From Allomeiothermus silvanus DSM 9946 (lineage in GTDB: Bacteria > Deinococcota > Deinococci > Deinococcales > Thermaceae), in assembly GCF_000092125.1 (NCBI RefSeq), contig NC_014212.1, forward strand, positions 2,438,001-2,502,000: a stretch of 64,000 nt of DNA. Reading direction: 5' to 3'. The notes beneath the pieces were generated by a model. That model was not told where the DNA came from and made no database searches. It worked only from the letters and a program-made list of their open reading frames with translations. How positions within the stretch are numbered: the stretch's first letter is position 1; each line of letters starts with the position of its first letter. A program made the position numbers and the translations under genes. Positions 1-8,408 of this stretch are shown here, in pieces.

Positions 1-474
1 GTCACCCCAGACATCATCCTGGCGGCAGCCTTGGTGGTGGCGTTCAGCTTTTTGCGGCTGGTCTCCGGGATTTTCGAGCTGGGGATGGTCTCGATGATCA
101 TCGGACACGTCACCTTCCAGATCGCCTTCGTAGCCCTGGTGGTGCAAAGCCGGCTAAGGAGCCTGGGCCGCGACCTAGACGAGGCGGCCCGGGACCTCTA
201 CGCCAGCTACGGCTACTACGTGCGCCGGGTGTTGCTGCCCCTCTTGGCCCCAGGAATCGTGGCCGGGGCCATGCTGGCCTTTACCCTCTCGCTCGATGAC
301 TTCGTGATCAGCTTCTTCACCGCCGGGCCGACCTCGCAGACCCTTCCGCTTTTCATCTACGCTTCGGTGCGGCGGGGGGTCACGCCAGAGATCCATGCGC
401 TCTCGACCCTCATCTTCCTGGCGACGGTGCTTTTGGTGCTCATGTCGGAGCGGCTGAGCCGACGGGCCGCTTGA
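1..474 (+). CDS. potC: PotC-type ABC transporter permease (5' end outside window)
   Basis: This is the C-terminal 157 residues of an inner-membrane permease that moves polyamines or similar amines through an ABC importer. The frame is open from base 1, so the real start lies upstream. The visible part has hydrophobic helices and a cytoplasmic EAA-type loop (EAARDLYAS...G...LLPLLAPGI, roughly residues 60-85), where the ATPase subunit docks. The sequence after it (SLDDFVISFF) is typical of PotC/PotI. The gene ends 62 nt before a PotD-type binding protein on the same strand, so it is probably the last transporter gene of the operon that includes the downstream binding proteins. Substrate specificity cannot be read from this piece. 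Confidence 0.88.
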   Translation, partial: VTPDIILAAALVVAFSFLRLVSGIFELGMVSMIIGHVTFQIAFVALVVQSRLRSLGRDLDEAARDLYASYGYYVRRVLLPLLAPGIVAGAMLAFTLSLDDFVISFFTAGPTSQTLPLFIYASVRRGVTPEIHALSTLIFLATVLLVLMSERLSRRAA

Positions 475-536
475 ACCCATCTCATGACCCTCTCGCCCCC
501 ACCGCTTAGGCTGTCCCAAAACCAACGGAGGTAACT

Positions 537-1565
537 GTGCAACGAATCCTGATCTTGCTGACCCTGGCTTTAGCATCCTTGGCTTTCGCCCAGAACAAGG
601 AGATGCGGCTATTTATCTGGTCGGAGTACATAGACCCCAAGATCCTGGAGGACTTCACCCAGCAGACCGGCATCAAGGTGCGGGTAGACCTCTACGAGTC
701 CAACGAGGACATGCTGGCCAAGCTGCAAGCCGGGGGGGTGAGCCAGTACGACGTGATCGTGCCCGGTGATTACATCATCCCTACCCTGATCCAGCTCAAG
801 CTGATCCAGCCTTTCGACAAGAGCAAGATCCCCAACTTGAAGAACCTCGATCCCAAGTTCGCCAACCCCCCGTACGACCCCGGTAACCGCTACAGCGCGG
901 CCTACCAGTGGGGCATGTCGGGGATCATGTACCGCAAGGACCGGGTTCCAACCCCCAAAAGCTGGAGCGTGATCCTGGGGCCGGGCGGGAGCGGGCCCTT
1001 CGTGCTGATGGACTCGATCCGGGAGATGATGGGCGGAGCCTTACGCTATTTGGGTTACAGCATCAATAGCAAAGACCCCAAGCAAGTACAGGCCGCTGGT
1101 AAAGTACTGCTCGAGGCGAAAAAGAGCAGCCGCTTCTTGGGTTTTGAAGGCGGCGTGGGGGCCAAGAACCGCCTGGTGGCGGGAACCGCGACCTATGCGG
1201 TGGTCTATAACGGCGATGCCATCAAAGCCGCCGCCGAAAATGACAAGGTGGGCTTCGTGGTGCCGCAGGAGGGCGCAGCCCTCTTTGTAGACAACCTGGC
1301 GATCCCCGCCAAAGCCCCTAACCCCGAGGCGGCCCACAAGTTCATCAACTTCATCCTCGATCCCAAGATCGGGGCTCGGCTCTCCAACTTCAACCGCTAC
1401 GCCACCCCCAACAAGGCCGCCCTACCCTATATCAACCCCGCTGACCGCAAAAACCCAGCTATCTATCCTGACGCCAAGGTGATGGCAAAGCTCGAGTTCG
1501 TCTTGGATCTGGGCAAGGACACCCGCCTCTACGACGAGGTGTGGACCGCGGTCAAAAGCCGCTGA
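537..1565 (+). CDS. potD: PotD/PotF-type polyamine-binding protein, copy 1
   Basis: Secreted or lipid-anchored solute-binding protein of a spermidine/putrescine-type ABC importer, 342 residues. Residues 1-18 form a signal peptide ending AFA. The start is GTG at 537, with GGAGG at 526-530. The mature protein opens with the family signature LFIWSEYIDP and has the YDVIVPGDYIIP segment that lines the ligand cleft in PotD/PotF. It follows the PotC-type permease and precedes a GabT-like aminotransferase, which suits import of an amine for catabolism. A second gene of the same length lies at 3207 and shares long tracts of DNA identity (714-757 with 3378-3421; 1290-1330 with 3960-4000), which shows duplication with recent gene conversion. 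The exact amine is unknown. Confidence 0.9.
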   Translation: MQRILILLTLALASLAFAQNKEMRLFIWSEYIDPKILEDFTQQTGIKVRVDLYESNEDMLAKLQAGGVSQYDVIVPGDYIIPTLIQLKLIQPFDKSKIPNLKNLDPKFANPPYDPGNRYSAAYQWGMSGIMYRKDRVPTPKSWSVILGPGGSGPFVLMDSIREMMGGALRYLGYSINSKDPKQVQAAGKVLLEAKKSSRFLGFEGGVGAKNRLVAGTATYAVVYNGDAIKAAAENDKVGFVVPQEGAALFVDNLAIPAKAPNPEAAHKFINFILDPKIGARLSNFNRYATPNKAALPYINPADRKNPAIYPDAKVMAKLEFVLDLGKDTRLYDEVWTAVKSR

Positions 1566-1688
1566 ACGCACTATGGACGTCCAGAAGGCTTGCATTCCTC
1601 CGCCGGGTGAACCTTGGGCTCACCTTAGATAGCCGAACTGAATTAGAACGAACATGGTGCTCACTGCTTGGAGAAAGACGGAGGAATC

Positions 1689-3041
1689 ATGCCCTATATC
1701 AACCTGAAAACCCCCATTCCCGGCCCCAAAAGCCAGGAACTTCAGGCCCGCCGGGCTGCTGCGGTGACCGCCGCGCTGGCCCAGGCCAACCCCATCGCGG
1801 TCAAGAAAGCCCACGGCTCGCTGGTGGAGGACGTGGACGGCAACACCCTCATTGACCTCGCCGGGGGCATCGGCGTGCTGGCGGTGGGGCACACCCCCCA
1901 AAGCGTGGTGGAGGCCATCCAGGCCCAGGCCGACGAGCTATTGCACATGTGCTCGATCGTCGCCAACTATGAGCCCTACGTGGCCCTCTGCGAAGCCCTG
2001 AACCGGCTCACTCCCGGCGCCTTTCCCAAAAAGACCCTGCTCAGTAGCGGTGGGGCCGAGGCGGTGGAGAACGCGGTGAAGTTCGCCCGGCGCTACACCG
2101 GGCGAGCGGGAATCCTGGTCTTCGAGGGGGCTTACCACGGGCGCACCAACCTGACTATGGCCATGACCAGCAAGTGGGGCCTGTTCAAGAAGGGCTTCGG
2201 GCCGTTCGCGCCGGAGGTCTACCGACTGCCGCTGCCCAACCCCTACCGCACGCCAAACGGGATGTCCGAAGAGGAGTGGGTGGACTGGTGCTGCTGGAAC
2301 CTCGAGAACGCCCTCACCGCCCACATTGACCCTTCGGCCCTGGCGGCCATAGTGATCGAGCCGGTGATCGGGGAGGGTGGGTTTATCCCGGTTCCCCACA
2401 AGTTTTTGCGCAAGATCCGCCAGATCTGCGACGCCACCGGCGCGGTGATGATCGCTGACGAGATCCAGTCCGGCTCAGGGCGCACCGGGAAGCTGTGGGC
2501 CATCGAGCATTCCGGGGTAATCCCCGACCTGGTGATCTCGGCCAAGAGCCTGGGGGGCGGGATGCCCATCTCGGCGGTAACGGGCCGGGCGGAGATCCTG
2601 GATAGCCCGCACGTAGGCGGGGTGGGAAGTACCTACGGCGGAAACCCGCTGGCCTGTGTGGCGGCTTTGAAGGCCCTCGAGATCCTCCAGTCCCCCGGCT
2701 TCCTCGAGCACGCCCAACACATCGAGCGCATCGTCCGTGAGACCTTTGAGCCCATAAAGTCGGAGGTCGTGGCGCTGGGTGACGTGCGCGGGGTGGGGGC
2801 GATGATGGCCCTCGAGTTCGTCAAGGATAAAACCAGCAAGGAGCCTTGGTCGGACTTCGCCATGAACACCATCAAAGAGGCCAGCCAGAACGGGGTCATC
2901 TTGATCCGGGCCGGGCTCTACACCAACTGCATCCGCTTCCTGCCCGCGCTGGACATTCCTCAAGACATGCTCCGAGAAGCCTTAGGGGTCGTGGCGAATG
3001 CCATCCGCACCACGCACCAAGCGATGGCGGCGACGGCGTGA
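1689..3041 (+). CDS. gabT: Class III aminotransferase, 4-aminobutyrate (GABA) aminotransferase-like
   Basis: PLP-dependent omega-aminotransferase of 450 residues that would move an amino group from GABA or another terminal amine to 2-oxoglutarate in the cytoplasm. I chose the ATG at 1689 because GGAGGA lies just upstream (1680-1685); an in-frame TTG at 1668 would be longer but has no better site. Visible features are SSGGAEAVENAVKFAR (phosphate-binding loop, about 119-134), the YHG ring-stacking motif (149-151), the DEIQSGSGRTG acidic segment (257-267) and SAKSLGGGMP with the PLP lysine K286. These match GabT better than ornithine aminotransferase. It lies between the two PotD-type genes, so the substrate is probably made from the imported amine. 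Confidence 0.87.
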   Translation: MPYINLKTPIPGPKSQELQARRAAAVTAALAQANPIAVKKAHGSLVEDVDGNTLIDLAGGIGVLAVGHTPQSVVEAIQAQADELLHMCSIVANYEPYVALCEALNRLTPGAFPKKTLLSSGGAEAVENAVKFARRYTGRAGILVFEGAYHGRTNLTMAMTSKWGLFKKGFGPFAPEVYRLPLPNPYRTPNGMSEEEWVDWCCWNLENALTAHIDPSALAAIVIEPVIGEGGFIPVPHKFLRKIRQICDATGAVMIADEIQSGSGRTGKLWAIEHSGVIPDLVISAKSLGGGMPISAVTGRAEILDSPHVGGVGSTYGGNPLACVAALKALEILQSPGFLEHAQHIERIVRETFEPIKSEVVALGDVRGVGAMMALEFVKDKTSKEPWSDFAMNTIKEASQNGVILIRAGLYTNCIRFLPALDIPQDMLREALGVVANAIRTTHQAMAATA

Positions 3042-3067
3042 GGAAGTCGATGGTCGTGGCTGCTGGA

Positions 3068-3134
3068 GGCAAAACGCAAAACGCTGGTGGGCTGGTGGAT
3101 CGTGATTTCTTGCGTTTAGCACCTAGCCTTTTGC
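3068..3134. repeat. Heptad-phased intergenic repeat, locus 1
   Basis: Two short tracts between gabT and the second potD. 3068-3083 reads on the - strand as tandem GCGTTTT units. 3112-3134 reads on the + strand as heptads beginning GCGTTTA, GCACCTA and GCCTTTT. It belongs to a dispersed family with a 7-nt period found at a dozen gaps in this window. Confidence 0.55.
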
Positions 3135-3206
3135 GTACGACGGTTGCTTTGCCCAAAGGGTAAACCCGCGTTTAGGACGTACGGCCCTCACCAAAGGAGG
3201 ATTCCC

Positions 3207-4235
3207 ATGAAGCGCTTACTGACCCTCGCCCTTCTGCTCGGCCTCGCGCTGGCCCAGCCAAAAGAACTCCGGCTCTACACCTGGACCGAGTACATCGAGC
3301 CCGCCATCGTCACCGATTTCGAGAAGGCTACCGGCCTCAAGGTGCGAATCAGCTACTACGAGTCGAACGAGGAACTGCTGGCCAAGCTGCAAGCCGGGGG
3401 GGTGAGCCAGTACGACGTGATTGTGCCCTCGGACTTCATCATCCCCAGCATGATCCAGCTAGGGCTCCTGAGGCCGCTGGATAAAAGCAAGATTCCCAAC
3501 CTGAAGAACCTCGATCCCAAGTTCGCCAACCCCCCTTTCGACCCGAGTAACACATATACCGTGGGCTATTTGTGGGGCACGGTCGGGCTGATGTACCGCA
3601 CCGACGTGTTCAAAACCCCCCCCACAAGCTGGGCGGTGCTCTTTGACCTCAAAGAGCAGAAGGGAGCCTTCACCTTGATGGACTCCCAACGCGAGATGCT
3701 GGGAATCGGGTTGCGCTACATAGGGCAGTCGGTGAACTCGACAGACCCGGCCTCGGTGAAAAAAGTGATCGACCTGATGCTTTCAGTGAAGCGCTCGAGC
3801 AACTTCAAGGGCTTCCAGGGTGGGGTCTCCGCGACCAAACTCTTGTTGGGGAACCAGGCGGTGGCCGCGGTGGTCTACAACCAAGACGCGCTGCGCACCG
3901 CTGCCGGAAACCCCAAATATAGCTTCACCATCCCCAAAGAAGGCAGTACCCTCTTCCTCGACAACCTGGCGATCCCCGCCAAAGCCCCTAACCCCGAGGC
4001 CGCTCACCGGTTCATCAACTTCATTCTGGACGCGAAGATTGGCGCACGACTAGCCAACTACCAGAACTCCGCCACCCCCAACGCTGCCGCCAAACCGCTG
4101 ATGAAGCCGGAACTCCTCAAAAACCCTGCGGTCTGGCCCACCGACGAACAGATGAAGGTGCTCGAGTTCATCCTCGACCAGGGCAAGAACAACCGCCTCT
4201 ATGACGAGGCCTGGACGCAAATCAAGAGCCGCTAA
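3207..4235 (+). CDS. potD: PotD/PotF-type polyamine-binding protein, copy 2
   Basis: Second periplasmic-type solute-binding protein of the spermidine/putrescine family, 342 residues like its paralogue at 537. The start is ATG at 3207 with a strong AAAGGAGG site at 3194-3201. A frame extension upstream to 3144 has no ribosome site. Residues 1-16 are a signal peptide ending LALA. It shares YESNEE.LAKLQAGGVSQYD and KSKIPNLKNLDPKFANPP with copy 1, but differs around the ligand cleft (copy 1 VPGDYIIP, copy 2 VPSDFIIP; copy 1 QWGMSGIMYRKD, copy 2 LWGTVGLMYRTD). The two copies may therefore bind different amines while sharing the one permease set at the window start. That division of labour is inference. 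Confidence 0.9.
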   Translation: MKRLLTLALLLGLALAQPKELRLYTWTEYIEPAIVTDFEKATGLKVRISYYESNEELLAKLQAGGVSQYDVIVPSDFIIPSMIQLGLLRPLDKSKIPNLKNLDPKFANPPFDPSNTYTVGYLWGTVGLMYRTDVFKTPPTSWAVLFDLKEQKGAFTLMDSQREMLGIGLRYIGQSVNSTDPASVKKVIDLMLSVKRSSNFKGFQGGVSATKLLLGNQAVAAVVYNQDALRTAAGNPKYSFTIPKEGSTLFLDNLAIPAKAPNPEAAHRFINFILDAKIGARLANYQNSATPNAAAKPLMKPELLKNPAVWPTDEQMKVLEFILDQGKNNRLYDEAWTQIKSR

Positions 4236-4254
4236 AGGCTATGGTCTAGGTGCG

Positions 4255-4911
4255 ATGAACGTGATCCTGCAAAGCCACGACCAGCGCTTCGCGGTGGTAC
4301 ACAGCGAACCCTGGATGGCCGAGGCCTTGGCCGAGATCCAGGAGGCCTCCTTCCCCGATCTTGCCCCGCAGGAGAAAATACGGCCCGAACACTACCGCTC
4401 GCACATAGATATCTTCCCCGAAGGGCAACATGCGGTGATCGAGGTAAGCACGGGCCGGGTGGTGGCCTGCTCCACCGACCTACGCACCCGGGTAGATTTT
4501 GCCCACTTCGCGCACAAGTACCTCGAGGCGGTGGGCGGCAACTACCTCACCACCCACGACCCAAAAGGCGATTGGCTCTACGGGGCCGACATCGGCGTGC
4601 ACCCGGACTACCGCGGGCTGGGGCTTTCGACCCTGCTCTATAACGCTCGGCACCGCTTAGTGCGGGATTTGGGGCTCAAGGGCCACGTAGCGGGCGCGAT
4701 GCCCAAGGGATATGGCCCACTGAAGGAGCAGATGCCCATCGAGGTCTACGTGCACAAGGTGGTTCGGGGCGAACTCACCGACCCGGTGCTCTCGGTACAG
4801 CTCAAACGGGGGTACGCGGTGTGGGGGATCATCCCGGATTACCTCGAGGATGCCAGTTGCGCCAACTACGGGGTATTCATCGTGTGGCGGAACCCGGAGG
4901 TAGCCTGGTGA
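4255..4911 (+). CDS. GNAT-family N-acetyltransferase
   Basis: Cytoplasmic acetyl-CoA-dependent acetyltransferase of about 218 residues. The acetyl-CoA-binding segment is DIGVHPDYRGLGLSTLLYNARHRL (motif A, V..dyRG.GLst.L). I use ATG 4255, 19 nt after the stop of the binding protein. An upstream in-frame start at 4201 would overlap that gene by 35 nt and add residues unlike the family. The stop overlaps the GTG start of the next gene by 4 nt, so the two are translationally coupled. In this setting it may acetylate an amine or amino acid formed in the pathway, but the acceptor cannot be read from sequence. Confidence 0.8.
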   Translation: MNVILQSHDQRFAVVHSEPWMAEALAEIQEASFPDLAPQEKIRPEHYRSHIDIFPEGQHAVIEVSTGRVVACSTDLRTRVDFAHFAHKYLEAVGGNYLTTHDPKGDWLYGADIGVHPDYRGLGLSTLLYNARHRLVRDLGLKGHVAGAMPKGYGPLKEQMPIEVYVHKVVRGELTDPVLSVQLKRGYAVWGIIPDYLEDASCANYGVFIVWRNPEVAW

Positions 4912-6470
4912 GCGACAGCAAGCATTCCACCCGAATCTATCAGGCCGAAACCCTGATCTATGGTGGACCAATCCTAAATCCCACACTCGGCGGGCTCGAG
5001 CCCATACCAGCCCTCCTCGTCCAAGGGGGAAAGATCACCGCAGCCGGTAAGCTATCTGAGGTAGAAAATCTGGCCACGCCCAGCACCCGGCGCCTCCACC
5101 TGGAAGGCCGCATCCTCCTCCCCGGCTTCAACGACGCCCACGTGCACATCTGGAAGGTGGGGCAGCTTCGCACCACCCTGCTCGACCTGCGTGGGGCGAA
5201 AAGCCTGGCCGAGGTCTACGCCAGAGTAGAAGAGCGTGCCAAAACGCTCAAGCCCGGCGAGTGGCTGTGGGGCCGGGGCTGGAACGAGGCCCTGCTGGCC
5301 GAGAAGGCCATGCCTGCTAAGGCCGTGCTGGATCGGGTTTCGCCGCACAACCCGGTTTTGCTCACCCGTACCTGCGCCCACATCCACGCGGTCAACAGCC
5401 AAGCCATGCAGCTTTCCGGCATTACCCCCCAGACGCACGTGCCCGGCGGGGAGATTGACTACGAACAAGGGATTCTTTACGAGACCGCCTACGGGCTGGC
5501 GTTCAAGGCGATGGGCGAGCCCACCCAGGCTCAGTATGAGCTATGGGTGAAGGCGGGATGCGAGTACCTCCGCAGCCTGGGCATCACCAGCGCCACCGAC
5601 CCCGCCGTAGACCCGCCGCTCTACGCCGCCTACCGGGCTTTGGACGAACGCGGCGAACTCCCCATCCGGGTCAACCTGCTCTATATCCGCCGCCCCGACG
5701 GGGGCACCGAGACCTTCCCCCTGCCCGAGAAGCACGTCTCCCCCTGGCTGCGCTGCGACTCGGTAAAGTTCTTCGCCGATGGGGGGCTCTCCGGAGCCAC
5801 CGCTGCCATCAGCCAACCCTACAAGACCCTAAAGCCCCAAAGCTACGGCATCCTGCGCTTCGAGACGGAAGAACTCTACGAGCTGGCGCTCGAGGCCCAC
5901 CGCGCCGGGTTTCGCATCGGCACCCACGCCATCGGGGACCGGGCCTTGGATCAGGTGTTAAGCATTTACGAGCGGCTCTACCAGCAGGCCCCGGGCCCGC
6001 GCCACCGCATCGAGCACTTCGGGCTGGCCGGGCCAAAGCACCTGAAAAAAGCCCGCGACCTCGGCATCATCGCCGTGCCCCAGCCGGTTTTTTTGAGCGA
6101 GCTGCGCGCCAACTACGAGCGCTACGTGCCGGACGACTGGTTCTGCCGCTGCTTCAACCTGCGGGCCATGTTCGAGGCAGGGCTCACCGTGGCCTTTTCC
6201 AGCGACGGCCCGGTAGTTCGGCAAGTTGACCCGCTTACAGGCCTCCGTGCGGCGCTCAAAGAGCCCCTTTGCGCGGGCAACGAGGTGAGCCTCGAGCAGG
6301 CCCTCTGGGCCTACACGATGGGCGGGGCCATCGCCCAGGGCGACCAGGGGAACCGGGGGAGCTTACAGCCCGGCCAGTGGGCCGACCTGGTAGCGCTGGA
6401 GGGTGACCTGGCGGAGATCGAAAGCCTCTCGGTTCACCGCGCCACGGTCGGGGGGGAGAGCTTGTGGTGA
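4908..6470 (+). CDS. YtcJ-like metal-dependent amidohydrolase (amidohydrolase 3 family)
   Basis: Metal-dependent hydrolase of 520 residues with a TIM-barrel amidohydrolase fold. The GTG at 4908 is the start: GGAGG is at 4896-4900 and the start overlaps the previous stop (GTGA). Metal and active-site motifs in order are GFNDAHVHIW (HxH), SVKFFADGG (bridging Lys), GTHAIGDRA (His), HRIEHFG (His) and FSSDGPV (catalytic Asp). These are the YtcJ arrangement. The family cleaves amides, cyclic ureas or formyl groups. Between two acetyltransferases and followed by an aminotransferase, it could deacylate a pathway intermediate. The true substrate is not known. Confidence 0.85.
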   Translation: MSDSKHSTRIYQAETLIYGGPILNPTLGGLEPIPALLVQGGKITAAGKLSEVENLATPSTRRLHLEGRILLPGFNDAHVHIWKVGQLRTTLLDLRGAKSLAEVYARVEERAKTLKPGEWLWGRGWNEALLAEKAMPAKAVLDRVSPHNPVLLTRTCAHIHAVNSQAMQLSGITPQTHVPGGEIDYEQGILYETAYGLAFKAMGEPTQAQYELWVKAGCEYLRSLGITSATDPAVDPPLYAAYRALDERGELPIRVNLLYIRRPDGGTETFPLPEKHVSPWLRCDSVKFFADGGLSGATAAISQPYKTLKPQSYGILRFETEELYELALEAHRAGFRIGTHAIGDRALDQVLSIYERLYQQAPGPRHRIEHFGLAGPKHLKKARDLGIIAVPQPVFLSELRANYERYVPDDWFCRCFNLRAMFEAGLTVAFSSDGPVVRQVDPLTGLRAALKEPLCAGNEVSLEQALWAYTMGGAIAQGDQGNRGSLQPGQWADLVALEGDLAEIESLSVHRATVGGESLW

Positions 6471-6895
6471 GGATTCGCCCGCTTGCGCCCCACGAGGTCG
6501 AGATCTATGTACCTCTGCGCCAGGCCCTGTGGCCCGACGCCAATGACCCTTCCGAGGTGATGGATCAGCTCGCCCGCCCCGAGCGCTTTCAGATCCTGGT
6601 GGCCGAAGAGGGCAGCCAGTTCATCGGCTGGGTGGAGGTTGCGCTCCGCGACTACGCCGAAGGGTGCCAGACGAGCCCGGTGGGCTACCTGGAGGGCTGG
6701 TATGTCGTGCCCACCCACCGCCAAAGCGGGATCGGGCGCAAGCTGGTGGAGGCCGCCGAGGACTGGGCACGGGGCAAGGGCTGCACCGAGATGGCCTCCG
6801 ACACCAAAATTCACAACACGCTTAGCCAGATAGCCCACGCCCGCCTGGGCTACGCCGAGGTCGAGCGGATCGTCTGCTTTCGCAAACCCCTGTGA
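6464..6895 (+). CDS. GNAT acetyltransferase resembling aminoglycoside 6'-N-acetyltransferase
   Basis: Small acetyl-CoA-dependent N-acetyltransferase, 143 residues. Segments recall AAC(6')-I enzymes: LRQALWP near the N-terminus, EVALRDYAEGC..SPVGYLEGWYV in the middle, then the acetyl-CoA loop RQSGIGRKLVE, then MASDT. The start is GTG 6464 (GTG 6467 is equally possible), behind a GGGGAG site and overlapping the previous stop, so it is co-translated with the amidohydrolase. Its position in an amine-catabolism operon argues that the natural acceptor is a polyamine or amino sugar rather than a drug, but sequence cannot decide this. Confidence 0.78.
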   Translation: MVRIRPLAPHEVEIYVPLRQALWPDANDPSEVMDQLARPERFQILVAEEGSQFIGWVEVALRDYAEGCQTSPVGYLEGWYVVPTHRQSGIGRKLVEAAEDWARGKGCTEMASDTKIHNTLSQIAHARLGYAEVERIVCFRKPL

Positions 6896-6905
6896 GGAAC
6901 CAACC

Positions 6906-8285
6906 ATGCTCCATTCGGTTCAGGTAGACCGCGACCGGGTGAAAGCCCTGATGCACAGCGAGCAGGCGCGCTTCGCCGAGCATCACCCGCGCTCCTTCGA
7001 ACTCTATCAGCGCGCTCAAAACTCCCTGTTGGCCGGGGTCCCCATGCACTGGATGACCCGCTGGCCGGGCGGCTTCCCGCTGTTCGTGGCCGAGGCCAAG
7101 GGCGCAACTTTCCGCGACGTGGATGGAAACGAGTACATCGACTTCTGTCTGGGCGACACCGGGGCCATGACCGGGCACTCGCCGGAGGCGGCTGTGCCGG
7201 CGATCATCCAGCAACTGGGGCGCGGGATTACCACCATGCTCCCCAGCGAGAACGCCTTCTGGGTGGCCGAGGAGTTGCAGCGCCGCTTCGGGCTCAAATA
7301 TTGGCAGTTCGCCCTCTCCGCCACCGATGCCAACCGCTTCTCACTCAGGCTGGCCCGGGCCATAACCAAGCGGCCCCAGGTGCTGGTCTTCCACGGCTGC
7401 TACCACGGCACGGTGGACGAGGCTTACGCCTGGCTGGTGGACGGCAAACCCGGCAGCCGCCCTGGCAACATCGGGCCGCAGATTGACCCCACCCTGACCA
7501 GCAAGGTGGTGGAGTGGAACGACCTGGAGGCGCTGGAAGAAGCCCTCGAGCCCGGCGACGTGGCGGCAGTCTTGGCCGAGCCGGTGATGACCAACGTGGG
7601 CATCGTCCAGCCCCAGCCCGGCTACCACGAAGCCCTTCGGGCCCTCACCCGTAAATACGGAACCCTCCTGATCCTCGACGAGACCCACACCCTCTCGGCG
7701 GGGCCGGGCGGGTATACGCGGGCGCACCGGCTCGAGCCCGACATCCTCACCGTGGGCAAGCCCCTGGCAAGCGGGATTCCCGCCGCCGCTTATGGCTTCA
7801 CCGAGGAGCTTGGGCGCCGGGCCCACGCCGTTATCCAGCCCCCCTACGCCGACACCGGCGGCATCGGCGGCACCCTGGCGGCCAACGCGCTCTCGCTGGC
7901 GGCGATGCGAGCCACGCTCGAGCACGTTCTTACCGAGGAAGCCTACGCGCACATGATCGGGCTGGCTGAGCGGCTGGAGGAGGGTGTACAGGGCGTGATT
8001 GCCCAGTACCAGCTCCCCTGGCACGTCACCCGCGTGGGTTGCCGGGTTGAATATCTCTTCCGCCCCAATCCGGCCAAAAACGGCTCCGAGGCCCTAGCCG
8101 GGCAAGATCCCGACCTCGATCCGTTCATCCACCTCTTCATGATGAACCGGGGAATCCTGCTCACGCCCTTCCACAACATGGCGCTGATGTCGCCCGCGAC
8201 CACGGTAGCACACATAAATCGGCACACCGAAGTGTTTGAGGAAGCAGTGCGCGCGATGTTCGCTTATCGCGTTTCCCACCATTAA
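6906..8285 (+). CDS. Class III aminotransferase (glutamate-1-semialdehyde-aminomutase-like branch)
   Basis: PLP-dependent aminotransferase of 459 residues, cytoplasmic. Recognisable features are SATDANRFSLRLAR (about 138-151), the YHG motif (166-168), DETHTLSAGPGG with D259 facing the pyridine nitrogen, and TVGKPLASGIP with PLP lysine K285. The N-terminal DVDGNEYIDFCLGDTGAMTGHSPEA is the GSA-AM/class III substrate loop. Chlorophyll or heme use is unlikely, because the gene closes a catabolic operon 10 nt after the AAC(6')-like gene. A role on beta-amino acids or amino-alcohol derivatives is possible. It ends about 120 nt before the ISAs1-type insertion. Confidence 0.84.
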   Translation: MLHSVQVDRDRVKALMHSEQARFAEHHPRSFELYQRAQNSLLAGVPMHWMTRWPGGFPLFVAEAKGATFRDVDGNEYIDFCLGDTGAMTGHSPEAAVPAIIQQLGRGITTMLPSENAFWVAEELQRRFGLKYWQFALSATDANRFSLRLARAITKRPQVLVFHGCYHGTVDEAYAWLVDGKPGSRPGNIGPQIDPTLTSKVVEWNDLEALEEALEPGDVAAVLAEPVMTNVGIVQPQPGYHEALRALTRKYGTLLILDETHTLSAGPGGYTRAHRLEPDILTVGKPLASGIPAAAYGFTEELGRRAHAVIQPPYADTGGIGGTLAANALSLAAMRATLEHVLTEEAYAHMIGLAERLEEGVQGVIAQYQLPWHVTRVGCRVEYLFRPNPAKNGSEALAGQDPDLDPFIHLFMMNRGILLTPFHNMALMSPATTVAHINRHTEVFEEAVRAMFAYRVSHH

Positions 8286-8398
8286 GCCTCACAGTCCCGA
8301 CTGCCAGAGAGGGGTGTTCCCTAGATGGCCTGTGGGCCTCTTTGGAATGGATCATTCTCCCAGGATACGGCCTGCTGACCGGTAGCGCGACAGGCGGG

Positions 8399-8408
8399 GC
8401 GTGTTCAG
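8399..8408. repeat. 10-bp target-site duplication, left (GCGTGTTCAG)
   Basis: The same 10 bases, GCGTGTTCAG, lie directly outside both inverted repeats of the IS (again at 9553-9562). Ten bases fits the 8-10 bp duplications known for ISAs1-family elements. Confidence 0.9.

Noticed and set aside
5543-6229. Long open frame rich in Pro and Arg within the amidohydrolase gene
   Set aside because: Shadow frame caused by high G+C; composition is unlike any protein, and the true gene is in another frame.
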